The position numbers and the translations under genes are program-made. From Euryarchaeota archaeon UBA125 (GTDB taxonomy: Archaea; Thermoplasmatota; Poseidoniia; Poseidoniales; Thalassarchaeaceae), in NCBI GenBank assembly GCA_002502625.1, contig DAPV01000035.1, positions 73,624 to 118,785 on the forward strand: DNA of 45,162 nucleotides, given 5' to 3'. Positions 16,188 to 25,473 of this stretch are shown here, one piece after another. The notes under the pieces were generated by a model, which was given only the letters and a program-made list of their open reading frames with translations, did no database searches and was not told where the DNA came from. Position 1 is the first letter of the stretch; each line of letters opens with the position of its first letter.

Positions 16188-17897
16188 ATGAAAGGTCCGG
16201 CTCAAGTTCGATTTCCGGGCGAAGATAAGCGACGGAAGCTCAAAATGAAGGGGATCAAAAAAGCTTCTGAAACAATTCAAAAAAGACTGAGAAATAATCT
16301 CGATGGGCTATTAGAAGAGCCAGAAAAAGTAATACCTACTAGACATGAAGATGGTGACTTTCCTAGACGAGACCCATTGAAGAAGACTGTTCGAGAGATG
16401 GAGAAAGTAATCAACAAACGAAATAATAGGAAATGGTTACAAAAAAGAATGAGTAAGCGAAGGGGAGATGCTCAGGCTAGGGCCTTAGCTGGATCGCTAG
16501 CTGCTGCTCATGAGGAAGATTTTGATACCGTTTCAATTTTTGATAATCCTGCCTATGGTAAGCACTCTTACTTACGTAGAGGGCTAGCAGCACCTTCTGA
16601 TCTTGCTTCAGTACAAAATCTACATGCTATCCCATTACGTTTACTTCTTTGGAGAGAACATGCTAAAGCAGGGCTCTGGTTTTTCGGAGGAAGAAACCAA
16701 ACTGTATGTACAGGTGTTAGTCCAATATTACCGAAAGGATGGGTAACTTCTGGACTAAAGGGTGCTCCAATCAAGTTATCGAATAATGATGATGAAGAGA
16801 ATGGGGTTTGGTTATCTAAAGGATTGAGTATGGATGATATTGACAATTCAAAGATTACAGAAGGAGGTTGGTTAAGAATAAGTTTCAACGATGGAACTGT
16901 AGTCGGAATTGATTCAACACAGTTAACGGCAAGTGACACTGGATTTGTGGGCCACTTATCATTGAGAATGCTGCCTCCAAAGTTAACTAGAATTGCACAT
17001 ATTGATTGGATGTGGATCCCGAATGGATGGCCGGAAGATCGTGAATTACCAACTGTCACTGATGATGCTGTCGAAGAAATTTTAGAAGCTTGGGGAGATC
17101 TTCAGATAACTGACAAGGACTTGGTTGGAAAATTAAAGGGGGCTGTTACCTCTTCAATTGATGAAGGATTTGTTCTTTCAAATCAGTGGTTCAAAGATAT
17201 TCAAGAGGGAGTTAATGCAATTGATGGAACTGATTTGGAAAGGCATGCTATTCAAACTGCAATTGATGGAAAGAAGGAAGGATTACACGTTCGAAAAGAC
17301 GGGGTAGTTTTCTCATCTCCTGATGAAGTAGTAAGAATTGAAATGAATGCTGGGCATGATATTTTGAATGCTCTTTGGGAAGATTATGGCCATATTATTC
17401 TAGAAGACTTATTCGGAATAATAGGAGATGAGGCTGATAAATTACACTCAACTCAAATGAGAAAAATGCAAGGATTTAATGCATTCTTGAAAAATATAGA
17501 TTCGCAACGAAAAACTAAGGCTAGATTGAATGTTCTTCCATGGGTTGATCAAGAATTACCAAAACCACTTAATTTTGCTCATGAATTAATCTGTAAAGCA
17601 CATGCAGACGGATTAGGATCTACAACTGGAATGGTACGTAAGAGATCAGATGTAAATGAGTCTGCAATTGGATGGGCCTGGTTATCTGCACATGAGAAAG
17701 CAGAATCTGAAGCTTGGAGATTTGATGAGGTAGCTAGAGACAAAGGTGGTGATTGGATTCGTTTGATTCAAGATTTATGGGGTGAGAGTGTCAAATTAAT
17801 CGAAGGAGGCGGGAGTAAAAAGGAATATGTGGAAGCCATGAAATCCTTGGCAAAAACTATGGGAAATAATTCAGAATTGCCTAGTTTTAAGGATTGA
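16188..17897 (+). CDS. Large basic-headed soluble protein, unknown function
   Basis: The protein has 569 residues and no signal peptide or membrane helix. Residues 1-100 are strongly basic and helical, rich in Lys/Arg (GEDKRRKLKMKGIKKASE, then KRMSKRRGDAQAR), which suggests contact with RNA, DNA or the ribosome. The middle (about 140-290) is a Trp-rich alpha/beta segment (LWFFGG, WMWIPNGWP). The C-terminal half is largely helical and ends in a Trp-containing helix bundle. No family is recognised. It lies downstream of dphB. A GGGGGGGT tract (16170-16177) sits just before the ATG. Confidence 0.75.
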   Translation: MKGPAQVRFPGEDKRRKLKMKGIKKASETIQKRLRNNLDGLLEEPEKVIPTRHEDGDFPRRDPLKKTVREMEKVINKRNNRKWLQKRMSKRRGDAQARALAGSLAAAHEEDFDTVSIFDNPAYGKHSYLRRGLAAPSDLASVQNLHAIPLRLLLWREHAKAGLWFFGGRNQTVCTGVSPILPKGWVTSGLKGAPIKLSNNDDEENGVWLSKGLSMDDIDNSKITEGGWLRISFNDGTVVGIDSTQLTASDTGFVGHLSLRMLPPKLTRIAHIDWMWIPNGWPEDRELPTVTDDAVEEILEAWGDLQITDKDLVGKLKGAVTSSIDEGFVLSNQWFKDIQEGVNAIDGTDLERHAIQTAIDGKKEGLHVRKDGVVFSSPDEVVRIEMNAGHDILNALWEDYGHIILEDLFGIIGDEADKLHSTQMRKMQGFNAFLKNIDSQRKTKARLNVLPWVDQELPKPLNFAHELICKAHADGLGSTTGMVRKRSDVNESAIGWAWLSAHEKAESEAWRFDEVARDKGGDWIRLIQDLWGESVKLIEGGGSKKEYVEAMKSLAKTMGNNSELPSFKD

Positions 17898-17939
17898 AAC
17901 AATACATCAGTTAATACCTTCCAAATTCTTGCCATATCT

Positions 17940-18506
17940 GTGAACAAGTCTATTTTTGTGCTTTTTTGTTTGGTGTTATTTGTTATACTAAGCCCTACAA
18001 CACTGGCTGAAGAGCAATCTGATCAAGATATTGAGGTTGTATTAATCAGTGTTGATAGTACGAATCTCAGATTCTCACCATCAGAAGTGACATTGAATGA
18101 AGGAGACACGATTCGCTTCTTCTGGAGTGGAGAATTACTTCCACATAATGCAGTAGAATCTAATGGATTGTTCGATTCAGGTGAGCCCTCAAGAAATGTC
18201 GACTATTCATATACATTCAGTGTTGGAGAAAATGGTACGTATGAATTCGTTTGTGAGCCGCATGAAAGCGTGGGGATGGTTGGAACAGTAAACGTCGAGC
18301 CACTCATAATTGAGTCGGAGATAGAAAATAATACAGATAATGAAACCGAAATTTTGAATCAGGTTGATTCTGAAGGATTCAATCCTAAGTTTTTAGGTCT
18401 TGAACTTATGATTTTGTTCTCTATAGGATTTCTGATATATCAGGTTGGTAGAATACGTAGTTCAGGTGAACTGAGATTAAAGAAATCGGAAGGACCGTTA
18501 AATTAA
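17940..18506 (+). CDS. Secreted plastocyanin-like blue copper protein, membrane-anchored
   Basis: This is a type I copper protein that carries electrons on the outside of the membrane. Residues 1-23 are a signal peptide ending TTLAEE. The cupredoxin domain (about 30-118) has the full ligand set His69 (LLPHNAV), Cys105 and His108 (VCEPHES) and Met113. The N-terminal part has the family pattern LRFSPSEVTLNEGDTIRFFW. An acidic linker with sequons leads to a C-terminal helix at about 150-168 and a basic tail, so the domain is tethered. The start codon is GTG. It lies 42 bases after the basic unknown gene. The electron partner is unknown. Confidence 0.9.
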   Translation: MNKSIFVLFCLVLFVILSPTTLAEEQSDQDIEVVLISVDSTNLRFSPSEVTLNEGDTIRFFWSGELLPHNAVESNGLFDSGEPSRNVDYSYTFSVGENGTYEFVCEPHESVGMVGTVNVEPLIIESEIENNTDNETEILNQVDSEGFNPKFLGLELMILFSIGFLIYQVGRIRSSGELRLKKSEGPLN

Positions 18507-18712
18507 CGTAATCCACCACGTAAATGTGACGTTGCGGCGGCCCATCCCCTATTACCAACAGAAGTTGCATATCTTGATGTTTTCATCATGTAAATTCCTA
18601 AAGGAATTAAAACAGATGGGATTAAAGGAGCGATTGGATTAATTTGAACATTCATCAGAAAATCAATGAAAATTAAGAGTACTAGGACTGCACCTATCCA
18701 TAATATCAGCAT
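18503..18712 (-). CDS. Small two-helix membrane protein
   Basis: The 69-residue product has two hydrophobic helices (about 2-20 and 26-43) and a basic C-terminal tail (NRGWAAATSHLRGGLR). It overlaps the copper protein gene by four bases, tail to tail. No family is recognised. It is kept because the frame fills an otherwise empty interval and the helix-plus-basic-tail pattern is coherent, but it could be a spurious frame. Confidence 0.5.
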   Translation of the reverse strand: MLILWIGAVLVLLIFIDFLMNVQINPIAPLIPSVLIPLGIYMMKTSRYATSVGNRGWAAATSHLRGGLR

Positions 18713-18784
18713 ACCGAAAACATATCTTAAATCAACTTCTTTTTATTGACTTCTATTTCCATAATTTTTCACCAAAAAATGCGA

Positions 18785-19951
18785 CTATTCTTCTAAGGCC
18801 GTACAAATATCTGACCAAATATCGTCTATATCTTCTAGGCCTACACTCAAGCGAATGAAACCTGGGTCGATTCCAGATTTCAATCGAACTTCTGGGGGCA
18901 CGAACATGTGTGAAGATGTTGCTGGAACTTCAATCAGAGATTCGACTCCTCCTAGACTTGTTGCTTCGAAAATAATTGAGAGACGAGACATGAATTTCAT
19001 CGCATCTCGATCGTCTCCTTTTATCACAAAGGCCAACATACCAGTTCCTTTGGGCATGATTCTCTGAGCAACATCGAAATCAGGATGATCTGGTAAAGAA
19101 GGATGTATTACTTTCTCAATTAATGGATGATCTGATAATCTACGTGCTAATTCAGCAGCATTTGATGCATGAGTTGGCATTCGAACGCCTAGTGTCTTTA
19201 TCCCCCGTTCTAACATGAAACATGAATGAGGATCTGCAGAACCACCAAAATGTATTTTCTTAGAGAAAATTTGAGAAATTAGTTCCTTATTTCCTACAAC
19301 CACCCCCCCAATATGATCTGAATGGCCATTCAAATATTTTGTAGTGCTATGAATGACCAAATGATGGCCTATTGAAATCGGTTGTATTGCCCAAGGTGAT
19401 GTGAATGTATTATCGACTACTGAAATCAAGTTGTGTCGATGAGCAATCTCTGCTATTGCTTCTAGATCACAGACCTTTAATGTTGGATTGGTAAGAGATT
19501 CGCTATACAGCATTTTGGTGTTTGGTTGAATCGCTGCTTCGTATGAAGCTGGATCTCTGATATCTGCCATGGTAACTTCTATGCCAAAACGTGGAAGGTC
19601 TTCGACCATCAAACCATATGTGCCACCATATACATCTGGAGATGCGACAACATGGTCTCCTCTAGAAAGTAAACCCATTAGAGTGGTCGATATTGCGCTC
19701 ATTCCACTGGAGAATATTTCTCCGTCTTCAGCACCTTCTAATGTAGCAATTTTCTTAGCAACTGCTTCTGAATTCACAGATGAAATCCGTGCATAAAGGA
19801 GGGTGTGTTGTGCACCTGCTGCCCAGCCTGCATAGCGTTCTTCATCCAATCGGTATGTAGAAGAAAGATATACTGGAGTGTTTACTGCCCCATCTGCTTG
19901 GTAGGTTCCTGAATGAATCGCGTTGGTCGAGAATCTTTTGTCGTCGTCCAT
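18785..19951 (-). CDS. Cystathionine gamma-synthase/gamma-lyase family PLP enzyme
   Basis: This trans-sulfuration enzyme of the Cys/Met metabolism family acts in the cytoplasm. The 388-residue length from the ATG at 19949-19951 is typical. Landmarks are STNAIHSG near the N-terminus, the phosphate-binding SSGMSAI (81-87), Tyr108 in DVYGGTY, Asp180 in VVDNTF, and the PLP lysine Lys205 in HSTTKYLNGHSD. The C-terminal SLGGVESLIEVPA is the family specificity loop and supports a cystathionine-type substrate. Sequence alone does not separate synthase, beta/gamma-lyase or methionine gamma-lyase activity. A longer GTG start at 19963 is possible. A G7T tract lies 18-25 bases upstream. Confidence 0.9.
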   Translation of the reverse strand: MDDDKRFSTNAIHSGTYQADGAVNTPVYLSSTYRLDEERYAGWAAGAQHTLLYARISSVNSEAVAKKIATLEGAEDGEIFSSGMSAISTTLMGLLSRGDHVVASPDVYGGTYGLMVEDLPRFGIEVTMADIRDPASYEAAIQPNTKMLYSESLTNPTLKVCDLEAIAEIAHRHNLISVVDNTFTSPWAIQPISIGHHLVIHSTTKYLNGHSDHIGGVVVGNKELISQIFSKKIHFGGSADPHSCFMLERGIKTLGVRMPTHASNAAELARRLSDHPLIEKVIHPSLPDHPDFDVAQRIMPKGTGMLAFVIKGDDRDAMKFMSRLSIIFEATSLGGVESLIEVPATSSHMFVPPEVRLKSGIDPGFIRLSVGLEDIDDIWSDICTALEE

Positions 19952-20048
19952 TATCCACACCAATTGTTGGGGGGGTAATCAAGACATGAATAAATTGTAT
20001 TGGTTGAGGGCTCGATGTTGGAATCATGTCTATTAATTGAAATTATCA

Positions 20049-20792
20049 TTAATTGAATGTAGAATTAGTTGGTTCAACTAAATCACAACTAATCCACCAG
20101 AGTTTGTTTTCTTTAAATCTCAGAAAGAGAGTGGAGTCGGATTCGTCAATTCTATCAATTATTGCAGTTTCATTCTCTTTGGCAAATGGTGGCCATCCTG
20201 GTCCATTCAGAAATTCAGGGGATTTTTCGATCTTTTGAACTTCCATTCCAACTTCAAAACCATCAATATTGGTTTCCTGATCTCCTTGCTCGATTTTATC
20301 TAATATCAAATTCGAGGTTGATTCTGAAATTCTGTTTGTATTACATAGAGCCTTTACTACATCTTTTTTCGCAGTATTATCCATATCTATTAATTTCTTA
20401 AAACCATGATGATCTATTGAGTCTTCTTCTTTTTCAAGTTTTAATCTAAAGACATCAAACACTCTGGGATCTAAATTGCTATCCGAGTCCCAAGTCTTGG
20501 TCCATAGAATATGAGATAGGCCAGTGTATATCATGGGCCAAAGTGTAGAATTGGGGAGGGATTTCAACATTTCAAATAAATTAATTTCAGGCATTGAAAT
20601 TTGGGAGTCTTGATCTGATTGTGTATTTTCATAGTCTGCCTCTATAGCAGCTATCAATATCTTTGATAATGACCAGGGTGGTTCACCTAATTCTTGTTCA
20701 AGTTCGTGAGATAACTCTACCAATGCAGTCATTGCTTCATCAATCGCAATTTTGCGATTAAGTGTTGTTTTCCAATCCCATTCCCAAGACAT
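20049..20792 (-). CDS. Soluble helical protein with C-terminal SH3-like segment, unknown
   Basis: The 247-residue acidic protein begins with a Trp-rich helix (MSWEWDWKTTLNRK). Residues 1-175 are mostly helical. Residues about 178-240 look like a small beta-barrel of the type that ends in a Trp-Trp strand (GMEVQKIE, then AIIDRIDESDSTLFLRF and KLWWISCDLVEP), as in short SH3-like or Mib/Herc2-like modules. No catalytic motif or membrane helix is seen. It is preceded on the same strand by the CutA and DUF4126 genes, with 25 bases between it and DUF4126, so they may form one transcript. Confidence 0.7.
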   Translation of the reverse strand: MSWEWDWKTTLNRKIAIDEAMTALVELSHELEQELGEPPWSLSKILIAAIEADYENTQSDQDSQISMPEINLFEMLKSLPNSTLWPMIYTGLSHILWTKTWDSDSNLDPRVFDVFRLKLEKEEDSIDHHGFKKLIDMDNTAKKDVVKALCNTNRISESTSNLILDKIEQGDQETNIDGFEVGMEVQKIEKSPEFLNGPGWPPFAKENETAIIDRIDESDSTLFLRFKENKLWWISCDLVEPTNSTFN

Positions 20793-20817
20793 AATGTTGA
20801 GTAATTCTCAGAGTATT

Positions 20818-21420
20818 TCAACCAACATCAATAGAGTTGGAAGAGTTTTTGAAGAAGCGTTTCTGCACCTGTTTCCCTGAAAAACCGACCAATACAATCA
20901 CTAGAAATAAAGCAATTATTGGTAATAAGATGGCCAAAATGGTACAAACAATACATGCCCCTGCTTCAATGGTTGAAACAATAGGGTTTCCAAGGCCACC
21001 TGTGGTAGCTGTAGAGACTGCTCGAGTTGCAACAGTACCAATTTGAATTGTACCTGAAACTCCTCCTCCTGCGATAATTGAAGCCCCCCATTGTAATGCT
21101 GGATGAGTATCAGATAAAGTTGAAGACATCATCATTACACCTGCAATAATTGCGGCAGGTGAGGCGATTGTATCGAGTAAATTATCTATCCAAGGGACGT
21201 AATATCCAAGTATTTCTACAATCATTGCTACACCCAAAATAATCAATCCTATGTCGGATGCCATCCACTCACTAATGCCAGTCATTGGTATAGAAATAGG
21301 AACCATGTCTATGCGTAAGAAGAGACCGTAAAGAAATGGAGGAATAAAGACTCTGAAACCACTTGCTGCGGCTAAACCTAATCCTAATGATGATGCTACT
21401 AAGATGTCAAATTCATTCAT
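20818..21420 (-). CDS. DUF4126 family membrane protein
   Basis: The 200-residue protein has about six hydrophobic segments. It matches the DUF4126 pattern closely: GLGLAAASGFRVFIPP near the N-terminus, ILGYYVPWIDNLLDTIASP in the middle, and the Gly-rich TRAVSTATTGGLGNPIVS. The function of this family is unknown. It overlaps the end of the CutA gene by eight bases, which suggests translational coupling. Confidence 0.85.
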   Translation of the reverse strand: MNEFDILVASSLGLGLAAASGFRVFIPPFLYGLFLRIDMVPISIPMTGISEWMASDIGLIILGVAMIVEILGYYVPWIDNLLDTIASPAAIIAGVMMMSSTLSDTHPALQWGASIIAGGGVSGTIQIGTVATRAVSTATTGGLGNPIVSTIEAGACIVCTILAILLPIIALFLVIVLVGFSGKQVQKRFFKNSSNSIDVG

Positions 21421-21736
21421 TTGTAATTACCTCATTAATCCAATTATTATAGTTTTGATCTGAATTTACTGCATGCCAAACTATCTGTGGTACGTCATAA
21501 GGATGAGTTGCATGAATTGCTTGGATAATCTGATGAATTACACTTAATTTTGTAGTTAATGTGATCCTCCATTCTTCCTCCGAATTGATTTTATCTTCCC
21601 AAGAAAACATTGATCTTATTTTTTCAATTTGTATGCATGCAACTATTTTTTCGGAAAGTAATGCATGTGCCCACTCTCCCACTTCAAACTCTTTCATCGA
21701 AATCGGAAGAGTAGTGACGAGCTTAATGACTGACAT
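21413..21736 (-). CDS. cutA: CutA1-like divalent cation tolerance protein
   Basis: CutA1 proteins are small trimeric, ferredoxin-like proteins tied to divalent metal tolerance. The 107-residue product from the ATG at 21734-21736 follows the family order: AHALLSEKIVACIQI, SMFSWEDKINSEEEW, THPYDVPQIVWHAV and the final NNWI. The HPYDVP signature is intact. A longer frame starting at 21757 adds seven residues and is unlikely. It overlaps DUF4126 by eight bases. It is divergent from the geranylgeranyl reductase gene. Confidence 0.9.
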   Translation of the reverse strand: MSVIKLVTTLPISMKEFEVGEWAHALLSEKIVACIQIEKIRSMFSWEDKINSEEEWRITLTTKLSVIHQIIQAIHATHPYDVPQIVWHAVNSDQNYNNWINEVITNE

Positions 21737-21796
21737 AAATTGTAATAAGTAGTTCATGGATTGAATCTTCCGCTATAGGAATCGTTCAAGTCCTGA

Positions 21797-23161
21797 ATGT
21801 TATCATCACCAACTATGGCGGTGGACTGGACTGTGCCGATCGATACAGGCAGCGCTCCACAAGATGGTGAAAATTTTGATGTCATTGTCGTAGGCGGAGG
21901 CCCCGGGGGATCGGCTGCTGCATCATATGCTGCAATGAATGGTAACAAAGTCCTACTGATCGAAAAGGCTGTTTGGCCTAGGGATAAGATATGTGGAGAC
22001 GCTGTTGGTGGGAAATCACTACGGCATGTAAAGGAATTAGGAGTTAAAGAAATGATAGAAGCAACCCCTCATTTTAGAGTAACTGGGATGTTGTTTAGTA
22101 GTTCAAATGGTCAGAATGTTACCATCTCATTACCTAAAGAAGATGTAGAAAGAAAGGAGGCTGGTTATGCGCTTCCACGAATACAATTTGACTATATGAT
22201 GTTCAAAAGAGCTACCGAATTAGTGATAGAGAATAATGGAAAGGTTGTTCAAGGAACCAAAGTGGTTGAAGTTGTTCATGAATCTGAACCCTCTCCTCGT
22301 ATTACAGGAGTAGTGATTGAAGGAGAATCTGTATCTTCTCATTCTGCTCCATTAGTTATCGGAGCGGGGGGTTGGAAATGCCCGGTGGCCAAAAAAATCG
22401 TTGAAGAATTAAATGGAGATGTTTTACAAGATAATGATCATTATTGTGGAGCATATCGTGAATATTGGACAGGAGTGAAAGGTGTTGGTGATGAAGAGGG
22501 TTCTATTGAACTGCATTTCGTAGACGATGTAATTCCTGGATATTGGTGGATTTTCCCAGTACAAAAAGGGGTTGTAAATGTTGGAATAGGTATGGTAATA
22601 TCTGAACAAAGAAAACAAACTGGTGTTAAGAAATCTTTGAGGAAACTTCAGCACAAACTCATTAATGAACATCCATTATTCAAAGAGCGGTTTAAGGATG
22701 CTACTATGGTAAAAGGAAGTGGAAAGGGATGGCAACTCCCATTCGGAAGTCCTAGGAAGAGGCAGAAATTGCAACCTAGACGAACTGCAATGGCTGGGGC
22801 TGTGTGTGTAGGAGATTCTGCGAGCTTAGTTGATCCATTCAGTGGAGAGGGGGTTGGTAATGCATTGTTATCTGCAAAATTGGCAGTGTCTTTGTTTGAC
22901 TCTTCTAAACATTCAGATGGTTTTCCTGAAGAAATGGCCAATGAATATATGGAGAAACTTTGGGACGCGTTGGGCCCCGAATTGAGTAATTCATTTAAGA
23001 TTCAAAAAATTGTAAAGAGGAAGCGTTTGATGAATATGTTTGTGAAAAAGGCGGCAAAGAGACCAGCTCTACAAGATGCATTGACAGATGCATTGGCTTC
23101 TAAGGATGCGCAAAAAAAACTGCATAGTCCGTTATGGTTATTTAGAAATATTATTTTGTGA
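21797..23161 (+). CDS. Geranylgeranyl reductase family flavoprotein
   Basis: This FAD enzyme saturates the isoprenoid chains of archaeal ether lipids, or related geranylgeranyl groups. The Rossmann motif VVGGGPGGSAAA is at residues 31-42, followed by LLIEK. The family-specific KICGDAVGG (64-72) takes the place of the usual KxCGGGL. The GYWWIFP strand-turn and the C-terminal FAD motif VGDSASLVDPFSGEGVGNAL are present. The start is at 21797 or the ATG at 21815 (MAVDW), and the Rossmann strand begins at about residue 27 either way. The HAD phosphatase gene begins directly after its stop. Confidence 0.9.
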   Translation: MLSSPTMAVDWTVPIDTGSAPQDGENFDVIVVGGGPGGSAAASYAAMNGNKVLLIEKAVWPRDKICGDAVGGKSLRHVKELGVKEMIEATPHFRVTGMLFSSSNGQNVTISLPKEDVERKEAGYALPRIQFDYMMFKRATELVIENNGKVVQGTKVVEVVHESEPSPRITGVVIEGESVSSHSAPLVIGAGGWKCPVAKKIVEELNGDVLQDNDHYCGAYREYWTGVKGVGDEEGSIELHFVDDVIPGYWWIFPVQKGVVNVGIGMVISEQRKQTGVKKSLRKLQHKLINEHPLFKERFKDATMVKGSGKGWQLPFGSPRKRQKLQPRRTAMAGAVCVGDSASLVDPFSGEGVGNALLSAKLAVSLFDSSKHSDGFPEEMANEYMEKLWDALGPELSNSFKIQKIVKRKRLMNMFVKKAAKRPALQDALTDALASKDAQKKLHSPLWLFRNIIL

Positions 23162-23169
23162 GGGAGAAG

Positions 23170-23955
23170 ATGGTATCTTTTCTTCAAGGAATGAAAATAG
23201 TTCTATTAGATTTAGATGGGACTATTCATTTGGGTGGAATACCTATCCCTGGAGCAGTAGATTTCATTCGTCGATGTCATGAAAATAAGATAAAGACTAT
23301 TTTTTTGTCAAACAACTCAAGTAAATCTGTAAATGAATATGTAATGAAATTAAATTCAATGGGAATAAATGCCGTTGCTGATGATATTTTACTTTCAACC
23401 CACGACTGTATTCAATGGTTGAAAATTAAAAAATGGACAAAGGTGTATTGTCTAGGGACAGAAGGCATGAAAGAAATGATGGTGGAAAGTGGGATTGAAT
23501 GTCTAGAAGATGGTGTTGATTGTGTTGTATTAGGTTATGATACAGAATTGACTTATGAAAAATTAAGTAAAGCTACATCTCTAATTCATCAAAAAATTCC
23601 ATTAGTGGCTACTCATCCAGATATTGTTTGTCCTTCACCAGATGGAGGGTTGCCAGATGTTGGTGCAATATTGAAAATGATTGAACTTACTACTGGCGTT
23701 CAACCAATAATTATCACTGGAAAACCAAGAGCAGAAATGATTCTTGGAAGATTAAAAATCGAGGGGGTTGAACCAAATAAAGTTGCCATGATTGGAGATA
23801 GATTGTACACTGATATGGAAATGGCAAAGGCTTCTGGGGTGGTAAGTGTTCTTGTTCTATCTGGTGAAGCAACACAAGAAGATGTTGACAGTTATTCGTG
23901 GACTCCCGATTTTGTTGTTAATTCAGTTAATGATATTGTTTTTGATTCGGCATGA
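23170..23955 (+). CDS. HAD-superfamily IIA phosphatase (NagD-like)
   Basis: Enzymes of this group dephosphorylate small molecules such as phosphoglycolate, 4-nitrophenyl phosphate or nucleotides. The nucleophile motif DLDGT is at residues 14-18 from the ATG at 23170. LSNNSS follows as motif II, Lys is in TGKPR, and GDRLYTDMEMAKASG supplies the acidic motif. A C2 cap region lies between them. A GTG at 23158 overlaps the stop of the preceding gene, but the ATG has a GGGAG-type ribosome-binding sequence (about 23161-23166) just upstream, so it is preferred. Translational coupling with the reductase is likely. Substrate not set by sequence. Confidence 0.92.
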   Translation: MVSFLQGMKIVLLDLDGTIHLGGIPIPGAVDFIRRCHENKIKTIFLSNNSSKSVNEYVMKLNSMGINAVADDILLSTHDCIQWLKIKKWTKVYCLGTEGMKEMMVESGIECLEDGVDCVVLGYDTELTYEKLSKATSLIHQKIPLVATHPDIVCPSPDGGLPDVGAILKMIELTTGVQPIIITGKPRAEMILGRLKIEGVEPNKVAMIGDRLYTDMEMAKASGVVSVLVLSGEATQEDVDSYSWTPDFVVNSVNDIVFDSA

Positions 23956-24032
23956 AAAGTAAGTGTTGAAAAACGTAATTTATGGTTAATATTACCAGTT
24001 GAGTTCAAGTCCTTCCTTACATTAATTGGTTT

Positions 24033-25472
24033 GTGGCTTCAAATTGGGATGAATTTGATGGTTCAGATTGTGATCTACTAAGTCTACCTACATGTAATGA
24101 ATATCCTGTTCTTCCTTCAGAGAAAATTGTAATTGAAAGATTGGAAGAAAATGGTGTATTAATTGACGACCATGTACGAAATGCAATGTTAGCATCAAAT
24201 CGAGGTCTTGCTCTGTGGCCATTACCTAGTGGACTAGGTATCCCAGGATTAGCTGCATCTGCACTAACGCTTCCTTGGTGGAAATATGCTGATGAAAGGG
24301 GGGCACTTTTACCTGGGCATTATGAAACTGTCCAAATTATGCAACTTCTTCAAATGGAAAATAGTGAGAGGGTTTTGTTGGTTGGCCCTAGAGGAAATTG
24401 GTGGACTGAATTGATCTTAAGACTTGGTGCTTCTGAGATTTGCATTATTGATGCAAACGAGGAAAGAAGAGATTTTCTAGAAACTAATTGGAAAGACAGG
24501 GATTTAGATTTATTAGCAATAGATTATGATTGTAAAGTAGAGTTTCATGGAATTAATCGTGTTAAAATCTCAGATATTGAAGAGAGTGGGGAAGAGTGGG
24601 ATCGTATTCTAGTGACTGGTGCTTGCCAAGAATTCCCAAGGCGGTTGATGAGGAGATTAAGTGGACGTGGAGTTGGAGTGGTTTCAGTTGGACCTGAAGG
24701 TGCTTCTTTGATTAAAGCAGTAACTCCAAATAAAGAAGGAGGATTATTTGTAGAATCTGTAACAATGTGGGCTGCAGATGAATTAGACCCACGGATATAC
24801 CGAAGTATCTCTGATACTACGTCGAGCGGAGGTCTCTCTGATTTACAATTACGGGCTGAAATTGGTGAGGCTTCGAGAGATAATTCGTGGATAGGGATAG
24901 GCGATCATTCACTAAGAGATAGAGCGGGGCCTATTCGTTTGTTAGAAGCCATGGATCAATTATGGGCATCAATGCAAATTGATTTTGATTCCACTGATTT
25001 AGATGCTGTAATGGCTGACCGGCTATTTCGAATGGGGAATATAATGCAAAATATTGGAATGTTTGAATACGCTGCTGAACATTTCGGTGCTTCATTCAAT
25101 TTACGGCCTTCTGCTGAAGCGGCAACTATGATTGGTTGGACATACGGTATTCGTGAGGAAAATGAAGAAGCAATGGCTTGGTGTCGGAGAGCCATTGAAA
25201 CCGACCCCCATCTAGGTGATCCGTGGAATGATATTGGGGCATTATTATTGTCAAAAAGGAGAGTAGAGGATGCAATGGCTTGGTTTAGAGCAGCCATTAA
25301 TTCAGAAAAGTCGTTGAGTCCTGGGCATCCGTGGTCCAATATGGCTAGAGCACATCTAATGCAACGCAATTCAAGGGCTGCTTTTTTTGCTGCTCAGCAA
25401 GCAATCATGCATATGCCTGAAGATGCTGAGTTGCTAATGTTGTTAGATGAATTGGGTTCTGATCTTTGTTGA
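24033..25472 (+). CDS. PCMT-like methyltransferase domain fused to TPR repeats
   Basis: The protein has 479 residues with a GTG start. Residues about 30-250 follow the protein-L-isoaspartate methyltransferase layout: ERLEENGVLIDDHVRNAML, then LLPGHYETVQIMQLLQM, then a Rossmann strand LLVGPRGNWWTELILRLGA. That strand replaces the usual VGTGSGYxxA SAM motif, so SAM binding is uncertain. IIDANEERRDFL gives the second acidic strand. Residues about 330-475 form tetratricopeptide repeats (AAEHFGASFNLRPSAEAA, AMAWCRRAIETDP, AMAWFRAAIN, AAFFAAQQAIMHMP). It may be a repair or adaptor protein. The frame ends 2 bases before the stop of the MMPL gene on the other strand. Confidence 0.75.
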   Translation: MASNWDEFDGSDCDLLSLPTCNEYPVLPSEKIVIERLEENGVLIDDHVRNAMLASNRGLALWPLPSGLGIPGLAASALTLPWWKYADERGALLPGHYETVQIMQLLQMENSERVLLVGPRGNWWTELILRLGASEICIIDANEERRDFLETNWKDRDLDLLAIDYDCKVEFHGINRVKISDIEESGEEWDRILVTGACQEFPRRLMRRLSGRGVGVVSVGPEGASLIKAVTPNKEGGLFVESVTMWAADELDPRIYRSISDTTSSGGLSDLQLRAEIGEASRDNSWIGIGDHSLRDRAGPIRLLEAMDQLWASMQIDFDSTDLDAVMADRLFRMGNIMQNIGMFEYAAEHFGASFNLRPSAEAATMIGWTYGIREENEEAMAWCRRAIETDPHLGDPWNDIGALLLSKRRVEDAMAWFRAAINSEKSLSPGHPWSNMARAHLMQRNSRAAFFAAQQAIMHMPEDAELLMLLDELGSDLC

Positions 25473-25473
25473 T

